From assembly GCA_938036925.1 (NCBI GenBank), contig CALHVU010000014.1:1-64000 (forward strand): 64,000 nt of DNA. Reading direction: 5' to 3'. The position numbers were made by a program, and so were the translations under genes. Source of the DNA: an uncultured Atopobium sp. GTDB taxonomy: Bacteria; Actinomycetota; Coriobacteriia; Coriobacteriales; Atopobiaceae. Position 1 is the stretch's first letter. Every line of letters starts with the position of its first letter. Below, piece after piece: positions 44,806-51,929 of the stretch. Under the pieces are notes generated by a model that worked only from the letters and a program-made list of their open reading frames with translations, was not told where the DNA came from and did not search any database.

Positions 44806-44842
44806 TTTGCATAGGTGCGGTATAGTACCTATGCAAACTTTT
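44806..44842 (+). terminator. Terminator of the recJ-rel-MBL operon, with a -10 box in its loop
   Basis: TTTGCATAGGT (44806-44816) and ACCTATGCAAA (44827-44837) form a perfect 11-bp stem followed by C and T5. The loop carries TATAGT (44821-44826), well placed as the -10 of tRNA-Leu, 18 bases before its 5' end. Confidence 0.72.
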
Positions 44843-44844
44843 TA

Positions 44845-44928
44845 GCCCGAGTGGCGGAATGGCAGACGCGGAGGTCTCAAAAACCTTTGAGGAAACTCGT
44901 GTGGGTTCAAGTCCCACCTCGGGCACCA
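44845..44928 (+). tRNA. tRNA-Leu (CAA)
   Basis: A class II tRNA of 84 bases: acceptor GCCCGAG/CTCGGGC, anticodon loop CTCAAAA (anticodon CAA, reads UUG), a variable arm (TGAGGAAACTCG region), T-arm GTTCAAGTC, discriminator A and encoded CCA. Confidence 0.95.
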
Positions 44929-45077
44929 GCTAAAAGTTTAAGCTAGATGTGAATTTCTCGTCATATCTAACTTGGTACTTGTAATGTCTTCTTGTTAGAG
45001 GTAACCTTACAAGGTACTTTTGAAGCGGGATTGAACGTGAGTCCCCACCTACACAGCGCAAAAGCAGCTGTCTGGTC

Positions 45078-45147
45078 AGACAATTTAACCTTCGCACGCT
45101 ACCTGTGCGTATTGTCTCCCAGTTGCTTGTGCACTGGGTTTTTTTAT
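45078..45147 (+). promoter_or_regulatory. infC leader with transcription attenuator
   Basis: A composite hairpin, AGACAAT/ATTGTCT enclosing GCACGC/GTGCGT (45078-45116), is followed by a classic terminator, CCCAGT/ACTGGG with T7 (45118-45145), only ~40 bases before infC. A terminator ahead of an essential gene indicates attenuation; L20- or IF3-operon leaders of this kind are known in Firmicutes. The ligand here is not read from sequence. Confidence 0.7.
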
Positions 45148-45186
45148 TGGCGGACAAGCAATTGTCCAAGAGGGAAGGTGTACAAG

Positions 45187-45759
45187 ATAGCCAAGAACGA
45201 TGGTCCTCGCATTAATGAGGAAATCACTGCTCGCACGTGCCGTCTTATTGACGCTGATGGTAGTCAGCTTGGTCTTTTTGGCGTCAATGATGCAATGAAG
45301 AGAGCTCGTGAGCACGGTCTTGATCTCGTAGAGATTGCTCCAAATGCCGAGCCTCCTGTATGCAAGATTCTTGATTACAGTAAGTTCAAGTATGAGCAGG
45401 CTCGCAAGGCCAAGGCAGCTCGCAAGAACCAGGTCAAGATCGAAGTCAAAGAGATGAAGTTCCGCCCAAAGATTGATGTGGGCGATTACGAGACCAAGAA
45501 GGGTCACGTACTGCGCTTCCTCAAGAAGGGAGCACGCGTCAAGATCACCATCATGTTCCGTGGACGCGAGATGGCTCACCCAGAGCAGGGCCGTATTGTA
45601 CTTGATCGCCTTGCTGAAGATTTGAAGCCTTTTGCCACAATTGAGCAGAAACCGCTCATTGAAGGCCGTAACATGCACATGCTCGTTGCTCCAATCAAGG
45701 GAGCGTTTGACGAGAAGCCCGAGGGTGCTGAGGATGGCACCACACAGGAGGAGAAGTAG
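45187..45759 (+). CDS. infC: Translation initiation factor IF-3 (probable ATA start)
   Basis: IF-3 binds the 30S subunit and checks start codons. From the proposed start it has 190 residues, AKNDGPRINEEITARTCRLI onward, with signature PNAEPPVCKILDYSKFKYEQ near residues 51-70 and the C-domain KKGARVKITIMFRGREMAHPEQG. No ATG is near. GGGAAGG (45172-45178) lies eight bases before ATA 45187, and IF-3 genes commonly use AUU, AUA or AUC for self-repression. GTG 45178 is the conventional alternative but overlaps the ribosome site. First gene of infC-rpmI-rplT. Confidence 0.9.
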   Translation: MAKNDGPRINEEITARTCRLIDADGSQLGLFGVNDAMKRAREHGLDLVEIAPNAEPPVCKILDYSKFKYEQARKAKAARKNQVKIEVKEMKFRPKIDVGDYETKKGHVLRFLKKGARVKITIMFRGREMAHPEQGRIVLDRLAEDLKPFATIEQKPLIEGRNMHMLVAPIKGAFDEKPEGAEDGTTQEEK

Positions 45760-45760
45760 T

Positions 45761-45961
45761 ATGCCTAAGATGAAGACGCACAAGGGTTCGGCTAAGCGTT
45801 TCCGCCGCACCGGTACTGGCAAGATTATGCGTGCTAAGGCTTTTAAGAGCCACATTCTTACCAAGAAGTCCCAGAAGCGTATCCGTGGCTTCCGTAAAGA
45901 AGCTGTTCTTTCCGCTGGCGATGCAGCAGTAGTTTCTCAGCGTATGGGCGCTAAGAACTAA
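45761..45961 (+). CDS. rpmI: 50S ribosomal protein L35
   Basis: A basic protein of 66 residues with the L35 signature PKMKTHKGSAKRFRRTGTGK at its N-terminus and a Lys/Arg-rich body. The ATG at 45761 follows GGAGGAG and lies one base after the infC stop; a longer upstream extension is spurious. Confidence 0.96.
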   Translation: MPKMKTHKGSAKRFRRTGTGKIMRAKAFKSHILTKKSQKRIRGFRKEAVLSAGDAAVVSQRMGAKN

Positions 45962-46002
45962 GCGCGCCACCCACCAGATCAAATAACAAGGAGTGATTAG
46001 AT

Positions 46003-46362
46003 ATGGCAAGAGTTAAGCGCGCAGTTGCTGGTCGCAAGAAGCGTCAGACGCTCGTCGAGCGCACAAAGGGTTATTACGGAACTTCCTCTCGTACCTTCCG
46101 TGGTATGAAGGAGCAGGCACAGCATTCTGGTCAGTATGCTTACCGTGACCGTCGTAACAAGAAGCGTGATTTCCGCGCACTGTGGATTCAGCGTATCAAC
46201 GCTGCAGCACGCATCAACGACCTTTCTTACAGCAAGTTCATGCACGGCCTCAAGCTTGCTGGTGTTGAGCTTGACCGCAAGGTTCTCGCAGAGATTGCTT
46301 ACTCTGACGAGCAGGGCTTCGCAGATCTTGCAGAGATCGCTAAGAAGGCACTTGCTGAGTAA
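46003..46362 (+). CDS. rplT: 50S ribosomal protein L20
   Basis: 119 residues, the normal length. L20 features: ARVKRAVAGRKKRQTLVERT, then KGYYGTSSRTFRGMKEQ, FRALWIQRINAAARIND and YSKFMHGLKLAGVELDRK. L20 is an early assembly protein and a known autogenous repressor of this operon in several bacteria; the leader at 45078 may be its target (inference). AAGGAG precedes the ATG. Confidence 0.97.
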   Translation: MARVKRAVAGRKKRQTLVERTKGYYGTSSRTFRGMKEQAQHSGQYAYRDRRNKKRDFRALWIQRINAAARINDLSYSKFMHGLKLAGVELDRKVLAEIAYSDEQGFADLAEIAKKALAE

Positions 46363-46412
46363 CCTCAGTTTGAGGCTTCAGCCAAGCGATTTCTTCGCAG
46401 CTAGATAGCTAC

Positions 46413-46446
46413 ACCCCGTACATCCCGGATGTGCGGGGTTTTCTTT
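46413..46446 (+). terminator. Intrinsic terminator after rplT
   Basis: ACCCCGTACATC pairs with GATGTGCGGGGT (one mismatch) around a CCG loop, followed by TTTTCTTTT. Confidence 0.88.
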
Positions 46447-46925
46447 TGGCAAGAGTCCGGGAGGCACGATCGGTCGAGGTCACGAGGCGCACAGTTGAGG
46501 TTACGACGCGCCTGATTTTCTCGCCATGTCTGAGCAATTTGCCGGAAAAGTACACCATATCTGAGCTAATTGCCGGTTTTTCTCGCCATGTCTGAGTAAA
46601 TTTATTCAGACATGATGCAGCTTTCAGGCTCAAAAATTCAGGGACACGTAATCTATCTTTTACGTGCCTGATTTCTTCAAAGAATCTGTAACTTTTGCCT
46701 AAAAATGTAAAAGAAACTGTGGATTTGCCTGATTTTGTTAAAGAATCTGTACCTCAAATACAGATTCTTTGCACTTTTCAGGCGCGCAATGTTGGAAAGT
46801 CATCCTTAGTGAGAAGAGCATGTCATTTGCGCACTTGGCGAGAAGAACGCGCGGTTCAGAGGCCGAGAAACCCGTGTAGTCACAGCTTACATGGCGATCG
46901 ATGCGGGTGCGGGAAGAGCTCAGCT
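46447..46925. repeat. Repeat-rich non-coding spacer
   Basis: About 480 bases without a credible gene. It holds imperfect copies of TTTCTCGCCATGTCTGAG (from 46517 and 46579; a degenerate one near 46556), of AATTTGCCGG/AATTGCCGG, of GAGGTCACGAGGCGC/GAGGTTACGACGCGC (46477-46510), and of CCTGATTTNTTCAAAGAATCTGTA (near 46668 and 46728). Three copies of GGCGAGAA/TTCTCGCC lie here. Short frames on both strands have no ribosome site or family look. Confidence 0.7.
46740..46770. repeat. Perfect 12-bp hairpin
   Basis: AAAGAATCTGTA (46740-46751) and TACAGATTCTTT (46759-46770), 7-base loop. The left arm is itself one of the repeated AAGAATCTGTA units of this spacer. No T-run follows on either side. Confidence 0.75.
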
Positions 46926-46934
46926 CTTTCCCAG

Positions 46935-48155
46935 TTATTCGCTCTTGTGATCTCTGTGGATAAGCTCTTCGAGATGCTCGTGCTCTTCTTCGTGTAGCTG
47001 CTTAATCTCTTCGTCGAAGTCTGGATCTTTAGGGGTAATGAGTTCATCTTCACCAGTCTTTGGATCAGTATGGTGAAGCAGAACAGGCTCAAAAAGATGC
47101 AGGTACTTTGCAAAGAAAGCAGACATAGTAAGTAGCATGACAAAAATTGCAATACGAGGCAGCGTATTGACCTGCGTCATAATGAGCGAGCCAACGCACA
47201 GAAGGGCAGTCCAGCCGTACATCAAAAGAACCGCTTGACGCTGATTGTAGCCATGAGCCATCAAGCGGTGATGGATGTGTCCGCGGTCGGCGGTTGCAAA
47301 GCTAACGTGTGCGCGTGTGCGTCGAACAATCGCGGAGAAGGTATCGATGATTGGAATGCCTGCAACGACGAGAGGAACAATGATGGTTGTGAGTCCTGCC
47401 CAACGAGTAACGGACAAAAGCGAAATTGTTCCCAGAGCAAAGCCCAAGGTCAGAGAACCAGAATCACCCATGAAAATGGTTGCTGGGTATGAGTTGTGAA
47501 CCAAAAATCCAAGCGTGGTACCTGCGATTGCGGCGCTTAAAAGAGCGGCGTCAATTCGGCCTGCCCAAATGGAGAGCACAAACATAGTGGTAGAGGCAAT
47601 ACAGGTAATACCCGAAGAAAGTCCATCAAGGCCGTCGATCAGGTTAATGATGTTGGCGTACGCGACCAGGTAGATGACGGTTGCGGGATAGGCAAGCCAT
47701 CCAAGATCCACAAATCCGTAAGCGGAAAACGGGTCAACAACGTTACCGATAATCAGACCGCCAGCTGCTGCAATGCTTGCTGCAATTACCTGACCAGCAA
47801 GTTTCTGAATCGGCTTGAGAGAAAAAATATCGTCAAGCAGACCGGTCAAGAAAATGACCACAAATGCAGCGCAAACAATCCAGAAGTTGACGTTGAGATA
47901 ATAGCGAGTAGAAAGGTTGATCTCGGCATGTCCGAGGATTGCCTCGACGCCATAGCGCACCAGCATAGCAACAGCTAATCCAAAGAAAATGGCGACGCCA
48001 CCCATGCGAGGGATAGGTTTTTTATTAACTCGACGAGCAGAGGGTTTATCGACAACCCCAAGCTTCCAAGCCAGTTGACGAACGGCAGGGGTAATCAGAG
48101 CTGAACCAAGACCAGCTGAGAGGAAAACACAAAACATGGTTACCCAGAGGTTCAA
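46935..48155 (-). CDS. Undecaprenyl-phosphate GlcNAc-1-phosphate transferase (WecA/TagO family)
   Basis: A polytopic PNPT-family enzyme of 406 residues starting wall-polymer or surface-glycan synthesis on undecaprenyl phosphate. About ten helices. Catalytic motifs: DKPSARRVNKKPIPRMGG near residues 37-54, FLTGLLDDIFSLKP near 99-112, ANIINLIDGLDGLSSG near 167-182, FMGDSGSLTLGFALG near 229-243, and DRGHIHHRLMAHG near 288-300, where the HIHH form fits WecA/TagO rather than MraY. The acidic/His-rich cytoplasmic tail (HEEEHEHLEELIHRDHK) is unusual. TTG start at 48155 with GGAGG upstream. Confidence 0.88.
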   Translation of the reverse strand: MNLWVTMFCVFLSAGLGSALITPAVRQLAWKLGVVDKPSARRVNKKPIPRMGGVAIFFGLAVAMLVRYGVEAILGHAEINLSTRYYLNVNFWIVCAAFVVIFLTGLLDDIFSLKPIQKLAGQVIAASIAAAGGLIIGNVVDPFSAYGFVDLGWLAYPATVIYLVAYANIINLIDGLDGLSSGITCIASTTMFVLSIWAGRIDAALLSAAIAGTTLGFLVHNSYPATIFMGDSGSLTLGFALGTISLLSVTRWAGLTTIIVPLVVAGIPIIDTFSAIVRRTRAHVSFATADRGHIHHRLMAHGYNQRQAVLLMYGWTALLCVGSLIMTQVNTLPRIAIFVMLLTMSAFFAKYLHLFEPVLLHHTDPKTGEDELITPKDPDFDEEIKQLHEEEHEHLEELIHRDHKSE

Positions 48156-48278
48156 GCCGTATACCCTCCAATAAAAAACAGTATTTAACTGCTAAAATCC
48201 ATACCATTTAATTGTGCTGCTCATTAAAAAACAAGTCAAGACTTTAATCTTTTTATAATCTCTTTATAGTAAGAATTG

Positions 48279-48443
48279 TCCTTTTCCCGCGGTCAAAACT
48301 GGGTGAACCGACAAGTTTTTTCAGGGAGCCTATTCTCGTGTTCAGTACAGGCATCCTTCGTTGTTAAGGAAGCTGGAACGCTCGAGCGCGGCGCCCACCT
48401 TATGAAGGTGGGTTCATAGATGACTGCGGGGAAGGATATTTTT
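48279..48443 (+). ncRNA. ssrS: Probable 6S RNA
   Basis: A structured ~160-base non-coding stretch. Its ends pair in a long closing stem (48279-48295 with 48421-48436, TCCTT..CCCGCGGTCA against TGACTGCGGGGAAGGA) followed by ATATTTTT as terminator. The 3' part has CGCCCACCTTATGAAGGTGG and GTTCATAG, like the conserved 6S segment. A -10 box TATAGT (48265-48270) ends nine bases before. 6S RNA sequesters sigma-70 RNA polymerase in stationary phase. The call rests on architecture and remembered consensus; another regulatory RNA is possible. Confidence 0.6.
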
Positions 48444-48580
48444 GTGCCTAGGCAGTCTGTGTTTAAATTGTGACGGCTCACGGAAGAGCGCTGACAGTCC
48501 GCGGAAGAGCCGCAATGGTCCGCGGAAACGCAACGAGCCTCCTCGCAAGCCTACAGCCGCTCATTCCGCTCGTATAATCA

Positions 48581-48609
48581 TTGACATACCTGCCCCTGAT
48601 TGCCACAAT
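48581..48609 (+). promoter_or_regulatory. Promoter of tRNA-Ala
   Basis: Consensus TTGACA (48581-48586), a 17-base spacer and CACAAT (48604-48609); the tRNA begins 12 bases later. The preceding 48444-48580 contains three GGAAGAGC/TCCGCGGAA-like repeats and no gene. Confidence 0.6.
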
Positions 48610-48621
48610 AAGTACCGCAAC

Positions 48622-48697
48622 GGGGATATAGCTCAGTTGGGAGAGCGCTGCCTTCGCAAGGCAGAGGCCGAGGGTTCGAATCCCTTTATCTCCACCA
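48622..48697 (+). tRNA. tRNA-Ala (CGC)
   Basis: 76 bases: acceptor GGGGATA/TATCTCC, D-arm AGCTCAGTTGGGAGAGC, anticodon stem CTGCC/GGCAG with loop TTCGCAA (anticodon CGC, reads GCG), T-arm GGTTCGAATCC, and encoded ACCA. Confidence 0.95.
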
Positions 48698-48778
48698 TGA
48701 CTTTGACGCGCGCAGAGAACCTGCGCGTTTTTTATACCACCATCTGCCTGAGCAGATACGACGGGAGGTGAGAAACCC

Positions 48779-49834
48779 TTGGGTAGTGCACCATCACCTA
48801 ATACCCTTACGTTTTCTGCCTACGACGTCTGTGAACTCTGCCCAAGGCGTTGCCATGCTCAAAGAAACGCTGGTAAAGCGGGCCTTTGTGGAGCTTCAAG
48901 CACCATTCGTGTGGCTCGTTCAGCGCTGCACTTTTGGGAGGAGCCTCCCATCTCGGGCGAGGCCGGATCAGGCGCCATATTTTTCACGGGTTGCCCGCTC
49001 AGATGCGTGTTCTGTCAGAACCATCAAATCTCGCAAGAAGGTTTTGGCAAGCCAGTCACAACCGAGCGCCTAGCCCAGATGATGCTTGAACTGCAAGCTC
49101 AGGGTGCGCTCAACATCAACCTTGTAACTCCCTTGCACTTCTCGCCACACATAATTGAAGCAGTTACGCTGGCAAAAGAAGCGGGACTTACGCTCCCAAT
49201 AGTGTGCAATACCTCGGGATATGAGCTGCCAGAGGTGGTGCAGAAAGTTTCGAGTGTCATTGATATCTGGCTGACGGACGTCAAGTACGCAGACCCTGCG
49301 CTAGCAAAAGAGCTTTCGTACGCAGCAGATTATCCAGAGATGTCTATGGCGGCGCTTGAGGTTATGCATGACTCGGTGATGGGTCGTGGCGGGCGCAAGC
49401 TGGATGGTGACGGTCGCATGTTACAGGGCATCATTGTGCGTCACCTGGTCATGCCCACGCACGCGGACGATTCCTGCGAGGTGCTCAACCGCGTCTGGAA
49501 TCTTTGTCATAATGATGTAGACGTATCAATCATGAATCAGTACACGCCCAACGAGCGCATGCGCGCGGCTGGCGGTCCGCTTTCTGGAACGCTTTCTGAC
49601 GAGGAGTACGAGTTGGTGCTCTGTCATGCGGATGACCTGGGCTTTGAGAACCTGTGGTGGCAGGAGGGTGGAACCGTCTCCGAGAGTTTTGTGCCAGCCT
49701 TTGACGCAACAGGCGTTGAGGGTCCCGCGCTCAAGCTTCGCACGGCTCGCGGCAACGCCACCGACGCCTGTGCCGCTGGCCATGCCGCCAACGACGCCAC
49801 CACCAGCATCCCCGATACGCAAACCGAGGAGTAA
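48779..49834 (+). CDS. Radical SAM protein, PflA-like
   Basis: 351 residues. The radical SAM cluster motif is GCPLRCVFCQNHQIS (CxxxCxxC) near residues 71-85. Upstream is a second Cys set, CELCPRRCHAQR near 18-29, with one more Cys in GLCGASS, as in the pyruvate-formate-lyase-activating-like family of unknown substrate (the TM1552/AmmeMemoRadiSam neighbourhood). LVTPLHFSPHIIEAV and NTSGYE follow in the barrel. No pfl or partner gene is adjacent, so the target is unknown. TTG start at 48779, eight bases after GGGAGGTG. The last ~35 residues are Ala/Thr-rich. Confidence 0.82.
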   Translation: MGSAPSPNTLTFSAYDVCELCPRRCHAQRNAGKAGLCGASSTIRVARSALHFWEEPPISGEAGSGAIFFTGCPLRCVFCQNHQISQEGFGKPVTTERLAQMMLELQAQGALNINLVTPLHFSPHIIEAVTLAKEAGLTLPIVCNTSGYELPEVVQKVSSVIDIWLTDVKYADPALAKELSYAADYPEMSMAALEVMHDSVMGRGGRKLDGDGRMLQGIIVRHLVMPTHADDSCEVLNRVWNLCHNDVDVSIMNQYTPNERMRAAGGPLSGTLSDEEYELVLCHADDLGFENLWWQEGGTVSESFVPAFDATGVEGPALKLRTARGNATDACAAGHAANDATTSIPDTQTEE

Positions 49835-49836
49835 CC

Positions 49837-50280
49837 ATGTCTGTCGAGAAACCCGAAGAACTCCAAACCACCCCAGCGCCACAGGCGGCTGCGCTTACGG
49901 ACGCGGAGCGCGCCGAGCTGGAAGCGCTCCGCGCAGAGAAAGAGCGCAGGGAGCTCGAGGCTCTTCGCGCAGAGAAAGAGCGCGCTGAGCTCGAGGCGCT
50001 TCGTGCCGAGAAGACCCGTGCTGCCCAGGCAGAAGCTGCAGTTCAGGCAGAGGTGGATGCAGCAGTGGAAAGTGAAGCTCAGCAGCGTGCTGCACGTCAG
50101 GCAGCTCAGCAGGAGGCCGAGCAAATTCGTCGCATTCAGGAGCAGCGCGCAAAGGGCCGTGCTCTCATGGAGCCAGATGAGGACGACGAAGACATCAAAA
50201 TGCCTTTGGGACAAAAAATTGTTATTGGAACTGTGGTAATTCTCGCAGTTATCTTTGTTGTAAGCCAATTTATTTTGTAG
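49837..50280 (+). CDS. Tail-anchored coiled-coil protein with internal repeats (unknown function)
   Basis: 147 residues, family not recognised. A Pro/Ala N-terminus is followed by three tandem 12-residue repeats (ELEALRAEKERR, ELEALRAEKERA, ELEALRAEKTRA) encoded by three 36-base units at 49915-50022, then a long Ala/Gln/Glu coiled coil, an acidic patch EPDEDDEDIKM and one C-terminal membrane helix (~124-146) ending at the terminus. This topology puts the coiled coil in the cytoplasm. It starts two bases after the radical SAM stop, so it is probably co-translated. A structural or membrane-tethering role is inference. Confidence 0.72.
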   Translation: MSVEKPEELQTTPAPQAAALTDAERAELEALRAEKERRELEALRAEKERAELEALRAEKTRAAQAEAAVQAEVDAAVESEAQQRAARQAAQQEAEQIRRIQEQRAKGRALMEPDEDDEDIKMPLGQKIVIGTVVILAVIFVVSQFIL

Positions 50281-50340
50281 GACTGCTACTCTAGATATAT
50301 CGTCTCACCGTCAGTTTTTGACCAATCGAAAAGAGCAACT

Positions 50341-51837
50341 ATGTCACTCACTGATCGTACCAAACCCTCAGACGTTAGCCTTAATACAGACTTGTATGAG
50401 CTCACGATGGCTCAAGGTTATTGGGAAGCCGGTCTTGTTGATGCAGAGGCATGCTTTACCGCATTCTTCCGCGAGAACCCCTTTAATGGTGGATTTGCAA
50501 TTTCTTGTGGTACTGGTCAAATTGCTGACTTAGTTGAAAACTTTATCTATGAAGATGACGATATTGACTACCTGGCAAGCATTAACTCTCCTGGTGGCGG
50601 TCGTCTCTTTAAGCCAGCATTCCTTGAGTTTTTGCGCAACCACAAGCTCAATGTAACCATTGATGCAATCCCCGAGGGAGAGCTTGTTTTCCCACGCGAG
50701 CCTATGGTCCGCGTAGAGGGCTCCATTGTTGATTGTCAGCTCATTGAGACCGCCCTGCTCAACCTGGTTAACTTCCAGACTTTGGCAGCAACTAAGTGCG
50801 CACGCGTTATCAAGGCAGCTCAGGGCAATCCAGTTTCTGACTTTGGCCTGCGTCGTGCGCAGGGTCCAGACGGTGGTCTGGCAGTTGCTCGCGCTTCCTA
50901 TATTGCGGGTGCTTCAAGCACTTCAAATGTCCTTGCTGGCAAAATCTACGGCATTCCTGTTTTTGGTACCCACGCACACTCTTGGGTAATGTCGTTCGAT
51001 ACTGAGCTTGATGCCTTTAGGGCGTTTGCAAAATCTAGCCCAACTAACTGCTCACTTCTGCTTGATACCTATGATGTTCACGAAGGCATCAAGAACGCCA
51101 TCATTGTGGCAAAAGAGATGGAGGAGCGCGGCGAGCGCTTGAATGCTGTTCGTATTGATTCCGGAGACCTCGCACGCCTTTCTAAGGAAGCTCGCAAGGC
51201 TTTTGACGAGGCTGGCCTTCCTTACATCAAGATTTCTGTTTCAAATGATCTTGACGAGTACACCATCCAGTCGCTGTTTGCTCAGGGCGCACCTATTGAC
51301 GCTTTTGGTGTTGGTACCAAGCTTGCTACCTGCGATCCTCAGCCTTCGCTTGGCGGCGTCTATAAGCTCACCGCTCGTCGTCAGTCTTCCACTGAGCCTT
51401 GGACTCCTGTTATCAAGCTGTCTGAGATGGCTTACAAGCGTACCGTTCCAGGCATTCAGCACATTCGCCGCTTCTACGATGCAAACGGCTGCCCTGCAGG
51501 CGACATGATTTTTGACCCAGATTATCTGGTAACCAAGAGTCCAGAGTCTAAGGCAACTGTTGTCGACATCATTGACCCGTATTCAACCCACAAGCTTGAA
51601 GGAACTTCTCGCGAGTTGATGGTAAGGCTGGTAGAAGGCGGTAAGCGTGTAGGGGAGAGCGAGTCTATTGAGGTTGCTCGCGATCGCTGCCACGCTGCGC
51701 TTATGCGCCTGGATGCAGCGTATACACGTTTCTTGAACCCTCAGATTTATCCTGTGGGTCTTGAGCGTGGTCTGGCCAATTTGCGTCACGAACTTGCTGC
51801 TCAACATCAGGTAAAATCTTCCGAGGAAACCGAGTAG
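50341..51837 (+). CDS. pncB: Nicotinate phosphoribosyltransferase
   Basis: Salvages nicotinate into NAD. 498 residues: N-terminal LNTDLYELTMAQGYW near residues 15-29, FGLRRAQGPDGG near 171-182 (conserved FxxRRAxG), GTHAHSWVMSF near 212-222 with the phosphorylated-type His, RIDSGDLARLSKEAR near 268-282, and GVGTKLATC. A Zn/NAPRTase C-terminal domain is present. A plain AGAG lies before the ATG. No NAD-biosynthesis neighbours. Confidence 0.93.
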   Translation: MSLTDRTKPSDVSLNTDLYELTMAQGYWEAGLVDAEACFTAFFRENPFNGGFAISCGTGQIADLVENFIYEDDDIDYLASINSPGGGRLFKPAFLEFLRNHKLNVTIDAIPEGELVFPREPMVRVEGSIVDCQLIETALLNLVNFQTLAATKCARVIKAAQGNPVSDFGLRRAQGPDGGLAVARASYIAGASSTSNVLAGKIYGIPVFGTHAHSWVMSFDTELDAFRAFAKSSPTNCSLLLDTYDVHEGIKNAIIVAKEMEERGERLNAVRIDSGDLARLSKEARKAFDEAGLPYIKISVSNDLDEYTIQSLFAQGAPIDAFGVGTKLATCDPQPSLGGVYKLTARRQSSTEPWTPVIKLSEMAYKRTVPGIQHIRRFYDANGCPAGDMIFDPDYLVTKSPESKATVVDIIDPYSTHKLEGTSRELMVRLVEGGKRVGESESIEVARDRCHAALMRLDAAYTRFLNPQIYPVGLERGLANLRHELAAQHQVKSSEETE

Positions 51838-51853
51838 TCCTCTAGAAGCTACG

Positions 51854-51889
51854 CAACCAACTACACAACCAACTACACAACCAACCACG
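51854..51889 (+). repeat. 12-bp tandem repeat before argS
   Basis: CAACCAACTACA (51854-51865), the same again (51866-51877) and a degenerate third copy (51878-51889). It lies in the 92-base gap between pncB and argS, just upstream of the argS ribosome site. Confidence 0.8.
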
Positions 51890-51929
51890 TAATTACGCTG
51901 CACACGTGCGCTGAATTTAAAGGAGAACC

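Noticed and set aside
45178..45180. GTG as the infC start codon
   Set aside because: Its first base is part of the GGGAAGG ribosome site; the ATA nine bases later has proper spacing and matches the expected IF-3 N-terminus. Kept as an alternative only.
46695..46997. Small plus-strand frame in the spacer downstream of rplT
   Set aside because: Runs through the hairpin and repeat units and into the end of the WecA-like gene; no ribosome site.
51838..51929. T-box leader before argS (and before gltX)
   Set aside because: The spacers are too short and lack the T-box sequence and specifier structures; only a 12-bp tandem repeat is present before argS.
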